DNA from: Streptomyces sp. SirexAA-E
GTDB lineage: Bacteria; Actinomycetota; Actinomycetes; Streptomycetales; Streptomycetaceae
NCBI RefSeq assembly: GCF_000177195.2
Contig: NC_015953.1
Coordinates: 6,014,001 to 6,078,000 of the forward strand
Length of the DNA: 64,000 nt
Reading direction: 5' to 3'
The notes under the pieces are model-generated. The model worked only from the letters and a program-made list of their open reading frames with translations, did no database searches and was not told where the DNA came from. Every line of letters starts with the position of its first letter. Position 1 is the first letter of the stretch. Below, piece by piece: positions 10,390 through 19,034 of the stretch. The translations under genes were made by a program, and so were the position numbers.

Positions 10390-11225
10390 TGACCCGTACG
10401 AGCAGGACGGCGCGGGCCGGACAGTACGCCGCACTGCTGTGCTACCTCGTCTTCCTGGCGTTCCCGTTCCTGTGGCTGCTCTCCACCGCCTTCAAACCGG
10501 CACGCGAACTGGGCTCACTGCACCCGACCTGGCTCCCGGAGCACCCCACGACGGACAACTTCCGGCAGGCCTTCGAGGAACAGCCGCTGCTGAGGGCCGC
10601 GGCGAACTCGCTCACCGCGGCCCTGTGCGCCGCCGTGATCGCGGTCGGCGTCGCCACCCCCCTGGCCTATGTGATGGCCCGCCACCGGGGCCGGCTCTCC
10701 AGGGCTGCCACCGGCTGGGTCGTCGTCAGCCAGGCGTTCCCCTTCGTGCTGGTGATCATCCCGCTCTTCCTGGTCCTGAAGAACCTGCGCCTGATCAACT
10801 CGCTGGGGGGACTGGTCCTCGTCTACGTCGTCTGGTCGCTGCCGTTCGCGCTCTGGATGCTGGCCGGGTACGTACGGGCGGTGCCGCGCGAGCTGGAGGA
10901 GGCGGCGGCGGTGGACGGAGCGGGGAAGGCACGGATCCTCCTCTCGGTCACCGCGCCCCTGCTGGCCCCCGGGATCGTCGCCACGGCGCTCTTCGCGTTC
11001 ATCACCGCGTGGAACGAGTTCTTCTTCGCGCTCGTCCTTCTCAAGACCCCGGAGAAGCAGACCTTGCCGGTCGTCCTCACCCACTTCCTCGGCGCGGAGG
11101 GCGCGGCCGACCTCGGGCCGCTCGCCGCCGCCGCGTTCCTCGCCACCCTGCCCTCCCTCGTGGTGTTCGCCCTCATCCAGCGGCGGATCACCGGGGGGCT
11201 CACGTCCGGGGCGGTGAAGCACTGA
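10389..11225 (+). CDS. carbohydrate ABC transporter permease (MalG-like)
   Basis: A 278-aa permease, the second half of the heterodimeric channel. It shows FPFLWLLSTAFKPARELGS near the N-terminus, typical of MalG-type subunits, and an EAA loop ELEEAAAVDGAGKARILLSV (about 170-190). Six hydrophobic stretches are visible. The ATG at 10389 overlaps the upstream TGA by one base (TGATG), indicating coupled translation, and its own stop overlaps the start of the binding-protein gene in the same way. Confidence 0.9.
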   Translation: MTRTSRTARAGQYAALLCYLVFLAFPFLWLLSTAFKPARELGSLHPTWLPEHPTTDNFRQAFEEQPLLRAAANSLTAALCAAVIAVGVATPLAYVMARHRGRLSRAATGWVVVSQAFPFVLVIIPLFLVLKNLRLINSLGGLVLVYVVWSLPFALWMLAGYVRAVPRELEEAAAVDGAGKARILLSVTAPLLAPGIVATALFAFITAWNEFFFALVLLKTPEKQTLPVVLTHFLGAEGAADLGPLAAAAFLATLPSLVVFALIQRRITGGLTSGAVKH

Positions 11226-12526
11226 TGCGCCGCCACACGCCGCGGACCGCGCTCACCGCGACCGCCGCCGCCCTGGCCCTGCTGCTGACCGGCTGCGCGG
11301 GCGGCGACGGGCCCGCGGAGGCCGACGGGACGGTCCATCTCCGCTTCCAGTCACTGGCCTGGCAGAAGGAGTCCGTCGCCGCCAACAAGCAGCTGGTGAG
11401 CGAATGGAACGCCACCCACCCCGACATCCAGGTGGACTACGTCCAGGGCAGCTGGGACAACGTCCACGACCAGCTGCTCACCTCCTTCGAGGGCGGTGAG
11501 GCCCCCGACGTCATCCACGACGCCTCCGACGACCTCGCGGACTTCGCCTACGGCGGCTACCTCGCCGATCTGCGCACCCTCCTGCCCGGCCGGCTGACCG
11601 AGGACATCCCCGAGAGGTCGTGGCGGACCACGACCTTCGACGGCGGTGTCTACGGCGTCCCCTTCCTCCAGGAGCCCCGGGTCCTGATCGCCGACACGAA
11701 GGCCCTGCGGGCCGCCGGTGTCCGGATCCCGACCCCGCGGCGGCCGTGGAGCTGGCCGGAGTTCCGGCGGGTCACCGAGGAGCTGTCGGGCGAGGGCCGG
11801 TACGGGGTCGCCTGGCCGCTCAAGGAGCCGGTGTCGGTCACCCTCAACCTGGGGCTCTCCGCCGGCGGGCAGCTCTTCCACCGCGGCGCCGACGGAAAGA
11901 CCACGGTCCGCTTCGAGGAGGGCGACCAGGTGATGCCGGGGACCGTCCGGGACCAGGTCAACGCCGACCGCAGCGCGACCCGTTCGGCGCTCGGCATGAG
12001 CGGGTCGGACACCCTCCCCGGCCTCTTCGGCGGGAAGTACGCCATGGTCCCGCTGGGCTTCTCCTACCGTCAGCAGGTCGCCGAGCAGGCGCCCGAAGGG
12101 TTCGAATGGAGCGTCCTGCCCGCCCCGGCCGGCAGCGACGGACTCGCCCAGGGGGTGAGCCCGCAGACCCTCTCGGTCGCGCGGGACAGCCCGCACAAGG
12201 AGGAGGCCGTGCGCTTCGTCGACTACCTGCTGCGCCCGGCGAACATGGTCCGGCTCGCCAAGGGGGACTGGATGCTGCCCACCGGCACCGAGGCCCTGGC
12301 CGACCCGGCCCTGCACACCGCCGAGGACGGCTGGGCGACCGGCGCGGCGCTCGCCGGGTCCTTGCGCCCGGCCCCCGCGCAGTTCGTCCGCGGATACCCG
12401 GAGTGGAAGGACAAGGTGGCCACGCCCGCTCTCCAGGAGTACTACAGCGGGGCGATCGGCACCGAGGAGCTCGGGCGTCGGCTGGTCGAGGACGGCAACC
12501 GGGTGCTGGCCCGCTACCAGCGCTGA
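11225..12526 (+). CDS. extracellular sugar-binding lipoprotein of ABC transporter
   Basis: A 433-aa family 1 solute-binding lipoprotein. The signal peptide (RR near the start, ALALLLTGC) ends in a lipobox with Cys at about residue 24. WNATHPDIQVDYVQGSWDNVHDQLLTSF and GGEAPDVIHDASDDLADFAYGGYLADL are the usual hinge-side motifs of sugar-binding proteins. SPHKEEAVRFVDYLLRP is the C-terminal lobe signature. It starts at ATG 11225, inside the upstream stop (TGATG). Encoding the binding protein last in the operon is less common than first. The sugar is not identifiable. There is no regulator or glycosidase next to it. Confidence 0.9.
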   Translation: MRRHTPRTALTATAAALALLLTGCAGGDGPAEADGTVHLRFQSLAWQKESVAANKQLVSEWNATHPDIQVDYVQGSWDNVHDQLLTSFEGGEAPDVIHDASDDLADFAYGGYLADLRTLLPGRLTEDIPERSWRTTTFDGGVYGVPFLQEPRVLIADTKALRAAGVRIPTPRRPWSWPEFRRVTEELSGEGRYGVAWPLKEPVSVTLNLGLSAGGQLFHRGADGKTTVRFEEGDQVMPGTVRDQVNADRSATRSALGMSGSDTLPGLFGGKYAMVPLGFSYRQQVAEQAPEGFEWSVLPAPAGSDGLAQGVSPQTLSVARDSPHKEEAVRFVDYLLRPANMVRLAKGDWMLPTGTEALADPALHTAEDGWATGAALAGSLRPAPAQFVRGYPEWKDKVATPALQEYYSGAIGTEELGRRLVEDGNRVLARYQR

Positions 12527-12878
12527 GCCGGCACCACCCGTTCACACGTGCGGCCGGGACGCGGTGTCACGCGCTCGGCGTCGGCGGCGGAAGACCGCCG
12601 GGCCGCCTCCGGAACGCAGGGCTTCGGACCGCGGGGGCGGCGGCCGGGCCCGGCCCGGTCCGCCCGAAGTGCTGTCGTAGGGAGGGGTGTCGGGGGAGCT
12701 GTCCGACTTGGTCGAAAGTGCTTCGGTTTGCTGTGGAGAGAACCGGGCGACTGCGTGACGGCTACATGAAGGTCTTGATCTGGGCGCGTCAATCGAGCAG
12801 GGTTTCGAGGCAGCCCCCGGAGATTTTCCGGCCGAGGGCCAATCCCCCCACAAAGAGTGACGAGGAGAACCCCTCTTC
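12527..12878 (+). other. 352-bp intergenic region with GC hairpins, upstream of S8 protease
   Basis: No convincing ORF. A small hairpin CGGCGG-AAGA-CCGCCG (12585-12600) sits 59 bp after the ABC operon. A larger imperfect one has arms CGGACCG (12625-12631) and CGGTCCG (12656-12662) around a GGGCCC-rich centre. Either could end ABC transcription. The last 170 bp are less GC-rich and should hold the protease promoter, including TTGATC at 12775-12780. I could not choose a matching -10 box. Confidence 0.4.
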
Positions 12879-14081
12879 ATGGCCATTCACCAGCGCGCCC
12901 GCCGGACCAAGCTCACCGCCGCCATAACCGCCGTGGCGGCGGCCGCCGGCGTCACCCTGTTCGGCACGTCGTTCGCGGGAGCCGCCCCGGCCCCCGCCAT
13001 GGGTACCGTCTACGGCGCCGACGCGGCCACCGCCGTGTCCGGCAGCTACATCGTCATGCTGAGCGAGAAGACGGACAAGAGCGAACTCGCCAAGAGCTAC
13101 GGCGGGAAGCTCCAGAGGAACTACAGCTCCGCCATCAACGGCTTCTCGGCCAGCGGCCTCACCGAGACCGAGGCCAAGCGCCTCGCCGCCGACCCCGCCG
13201 TCTCCAAGGTCGTCCAGAACAAGAAGTTCCACATCGACGCCACCCAGGAGAACCCCCCGTCCTGGGGCCTGGACCGGATCGACCAGACCGAGACCGCCGG
13301 CGACGACGCGTACACCTACCCGGACGCCGCCGGTGAGGGTGTCACGGCGTACGTCATCGACACCGGGGTCCGCGTCACGCACGAGGACTTCGAGGGCCGG
13401 GCCACCTCCGGCTTCGACGCCGTGGACGAGGACGACGACGCCGACGACGGCAACGGACACGGCACCCACGTGGCCGGCACCATCGCGGGCGCCGCCCACG
13501 GGGTGGCCAAGAAGGCGAACATCGTGGCCGTCCGCGTGCTGGACGACTCCGGCTCCGGCACCACCGAGCAGGTCGTCGCCGGCATCGACTGGGTCACCGC
13601 CAACCACGAGGGCCCCTCCGTCGCCAACATGAGCCTCGGCGGCAGCGCGGACCCGGCCCTCGACGCCGCGGTCCAGAAGGCCATCGCCTCCGGTGTCACC
13701 TTCGCGGTGGCCGCGGGCAACGAGTCCTCCGACGCGGGCCAGGGTTCCCCCTCGCGCGTGCCCGAGGCCATCACGGTCGCCTCGTCCACGGTCGACGACG
13801 AGCAGTCGTCGTTCTCCAACTACGGTTCGGTCGTGGACATCTACGCCCCCGGCTCGGACATCACCTCCGACTGGAACGACAGCGACAGCGGCACCAACAC
13901 CATCTCGGGTACGTCGATGGCGACCCCGCACGTCGTCGGCGCCGCCGCCGTCTACCTCGGCGGACACCCGGACGACACCCCGGAGGAGGTCGCCACGGCA
14001 CTCACCGAGGGAGCCACCCCGGACGCCATCTCCAACGCGACCACGGGCACCGCGAACAAGCTCCTGAAGATCGTCGAGTAA
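12879..14081 (+). CDS. secreted S8 serine protease (proteinase K-like) with I9 propeptide
   Basis: A 400-aa exported subtilase. Residues 1-35 are a Sec signal (basic RARRTKLT, then a long Ala/Val core ending FAGAAPA). About 50-125 is an inhibitor I9 propeptide (GSYIVMLSEKTDKSELA, INGFSASGLTETEAKRLAADP). The mature domain begins near QENPPSWGLDRIDQ. The triad is clear: Asp161 in VIDTGV, His194 in GHGTHVAGT and Ser346 in GTSMATPH, with oxyanion Asn281 in AAGNES. Length matches secreted Streptomyces subtilases without a C-terminal P domain. The ATG at 12879 has GAGGAG 11 nt upstream. Extracellular protein degradation is the expected role. A strong terminator follows. Confidence 0.95.
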   Translation: MAIHQRARRTKLTAAITAVAAAAGVTLFGTSFAGAAPAPAMGTVYGADAATAVSGSYIVMLSEKTDKSELAKSYGGKLQRNYSSAINGFSASGLTETEAKRLAADPAVSKVVQNKKFHIDATQENPPSWGLDRIDQTETAGDDAYTYPDAAGEGVTAYVIDTGVRVTHEDFEGRATSGFDAVDEDDDADDGNGHGTHVAGTIAGAAHGVAKKANIVAVRVLDDSGSGTTEQVVAGIDWVTANHEGPSVANMSLGGSADPALDAAVQKAIASGVTFAVAAGNESSDAGQGSPSRVPEAITVASSTVDDEQSSFSNYGSVVDIYAPGSDITSDWNDSDSGTNTISGTSMATPHVVGAAAVYLGGHPDDTPEEVATALTEGATPDAISNATTGTANKLLKIVE

Positions 14082-14106
14082 CCGTCCGGCAGCACCGGTG
14101 ACAGCG

Positions 14107-14139
14107 GCCGCCGCGCCCTCCCCCACGGGGCGCGGCGGC
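14107..14139 (+). terminator. hairpin terminator after S8 protease
   Basis: Perfect 12-bp stem GCCGCCGCGCCC / GGGCGCGGCGGC with a 9-nt loop, 26 bp after the stop codon. No U-run follows, as is usual in Streptomyces. Confidence 0.8.
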
Positions 14140-14176
14140 TCTCACCGGCCGAGAAGACCGTCCTATGGTGGGGAGC

Positions 14177-14725
14177 ATGAGCACGAGGTACGCGGCGCTG
14201 CTGCGCGGAGTCAACGTCAGCGGTCACCGGAGAGTCCCGATGGCGGAACTCCGGGCGCTGCTCACGGAGCTGGGCCACACGGACGTCGCCACCCACCTGC
14301 AGAGCGGGAACGCCGTCTTCAGCAGCGCGTCCGGCGACGAGGACACCCTGGGCGCCGAGCTGGAACGGGCCGTCGAGGAGCACGTCGGATTCCGGGTCGA
14401 CGTCCTCGTGCGCACCGGCCGCTCCCTCGCCGCGGTGGCCGACGCGTGTCCGTTCCCCGCCGACCGGCTGGAGGGAAGACAACTGCACGTCACCTTCTTC
14501 GACCGGCCCGTGGAGGCGGCACGCTTCGCGTCGCTGGACACCGCCGCCTTCCTCCCCGAGGAGTTCCGGATCGGCGGCCGGGAGCTCTACCTGTACGCGC
14601 CGGACGGGCTCGGCCGCTCCAAGCTGGCCGTCGCACTCGGGCGCCCCGCCCTCAACCGGGGCCTCGTCGCGACCTCCCGCAACTGGAACACGGTGGCCCG
14701 ACTCGTGGAGATGACGCGTGACTGA
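14177..14725 (+). CDS. DUF1697 family protein
   Basis: A 182-aa protein with the DUF1697 N-terminus YAALLRGVNVSGHRRVPMAELR and the THLQSGNAVFSS motif. The family is small, cytoplasmic and uncharacterised. The C-terminus RNWNTVARLVEM is conserved. The start is placed at ATG 14177 because TATGGT (14164-14169) lies 7 nt before it and fits a -10 box of a leaderless transcript; an in-frame ATG at 14165 overlaps that box. The next gene starts inside its last codons, so the two are co-translated. Confidence 0.85.
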   Translation: MSTRYAALLRGVNVSGHRRVPMAELRALLTELGHTDVATHLQSGNAVFSSASGDEDTLGAELERAVEEHVGFRVDVLVRTGRSLAAVADACPFPADRLEGRQLHVTFFDRPVEAARFASLDTAAFLPEEFRIGGRELYLYAPDGLGRSKLAVALGRPALNRGLVATSRNWNTVARLVEMTRD

Positions 14726-15107
14726 CCCCTCGCCCGCCGTGGCCGCAGCCGTCGAGGGTGAACTCCGCCTCCTCGACCCGGTCGTACGGGCCTCGGCGGA
14801 ACTGCTGGCGACGATGCTGCACCCCGACTTCCGGGAGATCGGCACCAGCGGCCGCCTGTGGGACCGGGAGACCATCATCGCCGCCCTGACCGCGCCCGAC
14901 CCCGAGGCTCCGCGTCCCGGCCCGCTGACGGCGTCGCGGATGTGCGGCGAACAGCTCGCCGAGGACCTGGTGCACCTCACCTTCGACACGGAGTCCCGGG
15001 GGCTGCGCTCGCACCGCAGTTCGCTGTGGCGGCTGACCGACAGCGGCTGGCGGCTCTACTTCCACCAGGCCACGCCCTTCATCGACGACCCGTTCGCCGA
15101 GGTCTGA
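14718..15107 (+). CDS. DUF4440/NTF2-like protein
   Basis: A 129-aa protein of the SnoaL/NTF2-like cone fold. Motifs are ELLATMLHPDFREIGTSGRLWDRETIIAAL and SSLWRLTDSGWRLYFHQATP, as in DUF4440 proteins, which are small-molecule binding or enzymatic scaffolds of unknown substrate. The GTG at 14718 overlaps the upstream gene by 8 bp, so the pair form an operon. No signal peptide is visible. Confidence 0.85.
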   Translation: MTDPSPAVAAAVEGELRLLDPVVRASAELLATMLHPDFREIGTSGRLWDRETIIAALTAPDPEAPRPGPLTASRMCGEQLAEDLVHLTFDTESRGLRSHRSSLWRLTDSGWRLYFHQATPFIDDPFAEV

Positions 15108-15244
15108 CGTCCGGGCGCCCGACGGAGGACCGGCCGCCGGAGAGGGGCCGCGTCGGACCCCAGGAACTGATTTCGGCCAATCGCGTCCGTACGGCGAACC
15201 GTCCGCGGCGCGGTCCCGCGCACCGGCCCACGCACGGCCCGCGG

Positions 15245-15273
15245 GCCGTCCCGGGGACCCGCCCCGGGACGGC
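15245..15273 (+). terminator. hairpin terminator in the 486-bp gap before S1 protease
   Basis: Perfect 12-bp stem GCCGTCCCGGGG / CCCCGGGACGGC with loop ACCCG. It is preceded by a 16-bp perfect palindrome ACGGCCCGCGGGCCGT (15234-15249) that overlaps its left arm, so two alternative structures are possible. It lies 137 bp after the upstream stop. The rest of the gap (15274-15593) has no ORF of interest and should contain the protease promoter. Confidence 0.6.
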
Positions 15274-15593
15274 GGGCGTGACCGGGCGGAGGGGGTGCCG
15301 GTGGACATGCTCCCTCGTCGCGTCCCTGCCGAGCCCGCCGGCGCCTCGACCGGCCGCGGTCCGTCCGATGAGCGGACGGGGGTGTCCGCGGGCCACCTCG
15401 CCGCGTATCGGCGTTCACCGTCCGTTTTCCGTCACGGATCCGGGCGGGCCTCTTGTCACCGGGTCAAGCGGAGGCAAATATTCAGGCCGTGCGGTTGGCA
15501 GGTTCACGACCAGACCCACCTGGTCCGTGATCGGCCGCACCCGGCGGCCGCCCACCCAGCGGTCCGCGACACCCCCCATCCATGGAGGATTTC

Positions 15594-16502
15594 GTGACCT
15601 TCAAGCCCCTCGGCTCCCTCTCCAGACGCGCACGGCTCATAGCCGTCACCTCCGGCCTGGTCACCGCCGTCGCGCTTGCGGCCCCGACCGCGGTCGCCCA
15701 GCCCACCCAGGACACCGCCGTGACCAAGGCGGCTCTCGCGGACGCCAGCACCGCCGTGCGCGGTGCGGACATCGCGGGCACCGCCTGGTACACCGACGCG
15801 AAGACCGGCAAGGTCGTCGTGACCGTCGACAGCACGGTCTCCGCGACCGAGGTCGCCACGATCGAGAAGTCGGTCACCGACACCGGCGCGAAGATCGACA
15901 TCAAGCACACCCCGGGCACGTTCAACAAGCTCATCGCGGGCGGCCAGGCGATCTACGCCGGCGGCGGACGCTGCTCCCTCGGCTTCAACGTCCGCAGCGG
16001 CAGCACCTACTACGCGCTGACCGCCGGGCACTGCACCGAGATCGGCAGCACCTGGTACACCAACTCCGCCGGTACCGCGAGCCTCGGTTCGCGTGCGGGC
16101 TCCAGCTTCCCCGGTAACGACTACGGGCTCATCCGGCACTCCAACTCCGCCAACGCGGACGGCCGGGTCTACCTCTACAACGGCAGCTACCAGGACATCA
16201 CCTCGGCCGCCAACCCCACGGTCGGCCAGGCGGTCAAGCGCAGCGGCTCCACCACCGGCGTCCACAGCGGCACGGTCACGGGCCTCAACGCGACCGTGAA
16301 CTACGGCGGCGGTGACATCGTCTCCGGCCTGATCCAGACCAACGTCTGCGCCGAGCCCGGTGACAGCGGCGGCTCGCTCTTCGCGGGCAGCACCGCCCTC
16401 GGCCTCACCTCGGGCGGCAGCGGCAACTGCTCCTCGGGCGGCACCACGTTCTTCCAGCCCGTCGTGGAAGCGCTGAACGCCTACGGCGTCCAGGTCTTCT
16501 GA
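15594..16502 (+). CDS. streptogrisin-type S1 serine protease, secreted
   Basis: A 302-aa chymotrypsin-fold protease made as a pre-pro-enzyme. The signal (RRARLIAVTSGLVTAVALAAPTAVA) is followed by a short propeptide (about 35-110, with GTAWYTDAKTGKVVVTVDSTV). The mature part starts near IYAGGGRCSLGF. The triad is His146 (TAGHC), Asp176 (GNDYG) and Ser258 (PGDSGGS). Two disulfide pairs are implied by RCSLGF/AGHC and VCAEPGDSGG/GNCSSGG. The GDSGGSLFAGSTALGLTSGGSGNC stretch is closest to the streptogrisin A/B group, suggesting broad chymotrypsin-like specificity. The GTG at 15594 is chosen because GGAGGA (15584-15589) precedes it at the right distance; an upstream ATG at 15582 overlaps that site. 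Confidence 0.95.
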   Translation: MTFKPLGSLSRRARLIAVTSGLVTAVALAAPTAVAQPTQDTAVTKAALADASTAVRGADIAGTAWYTDAKTGKVVVTVDSTVSATEVATIEKSVTDTGAKIDIKHTPGTFNKLIAGGQAIYAGGGRCSLGFNVRSGSTYYALTAGHCTEIGSTWYTNSAGTASLGSRAGSSFPGNDYGLIRHSNSANADGRVYLYNGSYQDITSAANPTVGQAVKRSGSTTGVHSGTVTGLNATVNYGGGDIVSGLIQTNVCAEPGDSGGSLFAGSTALGLTSGGSGNCSSGGTTFFQPVVEALNAYGVQVF

Positions 16503-16535
16503 GGCTGACGCATCACCGACCCGGCTCACCCCGGC

Positions 16536-16560
16536 GGGCCGCGCTCCCGGAGCGCGGCCC
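16536..16560 (+). terminator. hairpin terminator after S1 protease
   Basis: Perfect 11-bp stem GGGCCGCGCTC / GAGCGCGGCCC with a 3-nt CCG loop, 34 bp past the stop codon. Confidence 0.85.
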
Positions 16561-16612
16561 GTTGTCGCGTTTGTTCAAGACCGTGGGCGGAGCCCGCGCC
16601 CACCATGGAGCC

Positions 16613-17197
16613 ATGAGGAACGCGTACGCACACATGACCGAATGCGCTGCCGAGTGCGCCCGGGTCGCCCGAGCCGCCGGTACCCCGCTCGCGCCCAGCG
16701 CGCCCACCCCCTGCGGAGACTGGGACCTGCGGCAACTGGTCAACCACTGGGTGCTCTACACCGCTTACGGGCTGGAGCACCGGGCCCTGCGCACACCGAT
16801 CCCCGACGAGCTGACGGCCCGCGACTTCACGGCCGGCCCCGACTGGGCCGGGAGCTACGCCCGCCGGCTCGACCGCGCCGTCGCCGCCTGGTCCGACCCG
16901 GCCGTCTGGGAGGGGGACATCGACACCGGACACGGCTCCTCCCCGGCCCGTGAGATCGCCGGGATGCTCACGGTGGAGGCGGCGCTGCACGGCTGGGACG
17001 TCGCCACGGCCACGGGCGGGGAGTTCCGGCTCTCCGATCCGGCGGCGGCCGACGTCCTGGAGATCGTCGAGGCGTCCGCCGCGCTCTACCGGAAGTACGA
17101 GGGCTTCGCCGCCGAAGTCCCGCCGCCCCCGGGCGGATCCGCCTTCGAGCGGGCGCTGGCGCTCAGCGGACGCGACCCGCGCCGGGCGGCGGTCTGA
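16613..17197 (+). CDS. TIGR03086-family metal-binding (mycothiol-type DinB-like) protein
   Basis: A 194-aa protein with the maleylpyruvate-isomerase N-terminal/DinB-like four-helix fold. Metal ligands are expected at His in LRQLVNHW and at Glu and His in TVEAALHGWDVA; both segments are present. PTPCGDWDLRQLVNHW is typical of TIGR03086 proteins. Such proteins are thought to use mycothiol as cofactor, which suits an actinomycete. The substrate is unknown. ATG 16613 is chosen by family length; CACCAT at 16601-16606 could be the -10 of a leaderless transcript. Confidence 0.8.
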   Translation: MRNAYAHMTECAAECARVARAAGTPLAPSAPTPCGDWDLRQLVNHWVLYTAYGLEHRALRTPIPDELTARDFTAGPDWAGSYARRLDRAVAAWSDPAVWEGDIDTGHGSSPAREIAGMLTVEAALHGWDVATATGGEFRLSDPAAADVLEIVEASAALYRKYEGFAAEVPPPPGGSAFERALALSGRDPRRAAV

Positions 17198-17270
17198 CCC
17201 CACCGGTGGCCCATCGCACCGGAGGCGGGATGGCCCACGGTCCCGGGCCACCGTCTCCCTGGGCTCCTGC

Positions 17271-17389
17271 CATGACCACGCACACCGACACCCCGGCGGG
17301 CAGGACGGCCGTCGACCTCTACTCCGACCCGGCCACCCCGACTTCGTCGAGCTGAAGCGGTCCCGCACCGGCACCCTCGACCGCGGCTG
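17271..17389 (+). pseudogene. short frameshifted ORF remnant
   Basis: ATG 17271 opens a 27-codon frame (MTTHTDTPAGRTAVDLYSDP) that stops early. Adding one base near 17335 restores DLYSDPAHPDFVELKRS and extends to a stop at 17389. This looks like the start of a larger gene, possibly of the small DUF485 membrane-protein type whose N-termini end in F-x-E-L-x-R. That assignment is a guess. It could equally be a fortuitous ORF. Confidence 0.25.
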
Positions 17390-17396
17390 AACCGCC

Positions 17397-18149
17397 CTAC
17401 GCGCTCAGCGACCGCGTCCCGGCCGCCGACCCGCACGCCTCGGCGTACCGGGCCAGCAGCAGCCGGGCGAGAGCGGGCGACGGGCCCAGCACCCCGGAGA
17501 GCACATCGGCCCCGGCCGCACCGGCGGCGATGCGGTCCGGGAGGCGGCCGGGGGCGATGACGTACGGGGCCACCGCCACCCGCCGCACCCCCTCGGACCG
17601 CAGGTCCCGCACCGCTTCCTCGGTACGGGGCAGAGATGCGGAGGCGAACGCGGGCCGCACGGCGCACCAACCGGTGTGCCGCAGCTCCCGCGCGATTTCA
17701 GCGATCACCGCGATCGCCTCCGGGTCCGTGGAGCCCGCCGAGGCCAGGACCAGCCCGGTCGAGCTCTTGTCGGCGGGGGAGAGCCCCGCCTCGTACAGCC
17801 GCTCCTCCAGCGCCGCGTTCAGCAGCGGCGACGGGCCGAGCACATCGGCCTGCCGGATCCGCAGCTGCGGAAGCCGGGTCCTGGCCTCGTGCAGCACCGA
17901 GGGGATGTCCGTCTTGGCGTGGAAGGCCCGGGTCAGCAGCAGAGGCAGGGCGACGACCTCCCCCGCACCGTCCGCGGCCAGGCGCTCCAGCACCCGGGGC
18001 ACCGACGGCGCGTTGAACTCCAGGAAACCCGTCTCCACCCGCAGCCCGGGCCGCAGCGCCCGTACCCGCGCGGTGAGCGCGTGCACGGTCGCCGCGTGCC
18101 GCGGGTCGCGGCTGCCGTGGGCGATGACGAGGAGGACCGGGGCAGTCAT
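17397..18149 (-). CDS. sirohydrochlorin chelatase (CbiX/SirB type)
   Basis: A 250-aa two-domain chelatase. The N-terminal half has LLVIAHGSRDPRH with metal-site His10 and LLTRAFHAKTDIP with a second His. The C-terminal half repeats the fold in degenerate form (GLVLASAGSTDPEA, VRRVAVAPYVIAPG). It inserts Fe(II) into sirohydrochlorin to give siroheme, the cofactor of CysI encoded at the head of this gene cluster; cobalt for B12 is the alternative. It is the last gene of the sulfur unit, 6 bp after ssuC. ATG 18149. Confidence 0.88.
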   Translation of the reverse strand: MTAPVLLVIAHGSRDPRHAATVHALTARVRALRPGLRVETGFLEFNAPSVPRVLERLAADGAGEVVALPLLLTRAFHAKTDIPSVLHEARTRLPQLRIRQADVLGPSPLLNAALEERLYEAGLSPADKSSTGLVLASAGSTDPEAIAVIAEIARELRHTGWCAVRPAFASASLPRTEEAVRDLRSEGVRRVAVAPYVIAPGRLPDRIAAGAAGADVLSGVLGPSPALARLLLARYAEACGSAAGTRSLSA

Positions 18150-18155
18150 GGGGTC

Positions 18156-19034
18156 TCAGTTCTTGACGAGGAGGCCGCGGCCGCGCAGCACCCGCCGCTC
18201 CAGCGGGCTGAAGATCAGCAGATCGATCGCGATGCCGACGAACAGGATGAGCAGGATCGCCAGGAAGATGCCCGGCATGTCGAAGTTGTTGCGGCCGTTC
18301 TCCAGCAACTGCCCCAGCCCCAGGCCCAGATCGGGCGAGGACGCGATGATCTCGGCGGCCATCAGCGAGCGCCAGGAGAAGGCCCAGCCCTGCTTGAGGC
18401 CCGCCAGATAGCCCGGCAGAGCGGCCGGCAGGACGATGTGCCAGGTCCCGCGCAGCCCGGTCGCACCGATCGTGCGCCCCGCACGGAGGAACAGCGGCGG
18501 CACCTGGTCCACGCCGGAGACCAGGCCGTTGGCCACCGACGGCACCGCGCCGAGCAGGATCACCGCGTACATCATCTTGTCGTTGAGGCCGAGCCAGATC
18601 ACCGCCGGGGCCACCCACGCCACCGAGGGCAGGGACTGGAGCCCCGACAGGATCGGACCTATCGCGGCCCGGACGACCTTCACCCGGGCCACCAGCAGGC
18701 CCAGCGGCGTACCGATGGCCACGGCCAGCAGGAAGCCGAGCAGACCGCGCGACACACTCGTCCAGACGACTTCGAGCAACGTGCCCTTCAGCCACATGTC
18801 CCGCGCGCTGTCCCAGACCGCGGACGGCGGCGGCAGCTTGTAGTCGTCGGTGACCTTCCCCCAGACCAGCAGCTGCCAGACGAGGACCACCAGGACCACC
18901 GCGACCACCGGCGGCAGGACCTTGGCGAGAAGGACCTCGCGCAGCGGGGTCCGCCGCACCTGGACGGCGTCCAGGGCGTCCAGCCCGGCCTCGAGACCGG
19001 CCAGATCGTCGGGCTTGGTGTCAGTGCTGGCCAT
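18156..19034 (-). CDS. ssuC: sulfonate-type ABC transporter permease (SsuC-like)
   Basis: A 292-aa permease. A cytoplasmic N-terminus of about 45 residues is followed by six hydrophobic segments from VLPPVVAVVLVVLVWQLLVW. LPPPSAVW and the loop PPLFLRAGRTIGATGLRGTWHIVLPAALPG (EAA-like) are typical of the SsuC/TauC/NrtB group. PGYLAGLKQGWAFSWRSLMAAEII is the conserved channel segment. The gene overlaps ssuB by 14 bp. Location behind cysN and before the chelatase supports import of a sulfur source. Sulfonate, sulfate ester or taurine cannot be separated. Confidence 0.85.
   Translation of the reverse strand: MASTDTKPDDLAGLEAGLDALDAVQVRRTPLREVLLAKVLPPVVAVVLVVLVWQLLVWGKVTDDYKLPPPSAVWDSARDMWLKGTLLEVVWTSVSRGLLGFLLAVAIGTPLGLLVARVKVVRAAIGPILSGLQSLPSVAWVAPAVIWLGLNDKMMYAVILLGAVPSVANGLVSGVDQVPPLFLRAGRTIGATGLRGTWHIVLPAALPGYLAGLKQGWAFSWRSLMAAEIIASSPDLGLGLGQLLENGRNNFDMPGIFLAILLILFVGIAIDLLIFSPLERRVLRGRGLLVKN

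Noticed and set aside
12879..16502. Two neighbouring secreted proteases as a lantibiotic or peptide-maturation locus
   Set aside because: No precursor peptide, modifying enzyme or dedicated exporter is nearby; each gene has its own terminator and they look like ordinary extracellular proteases.
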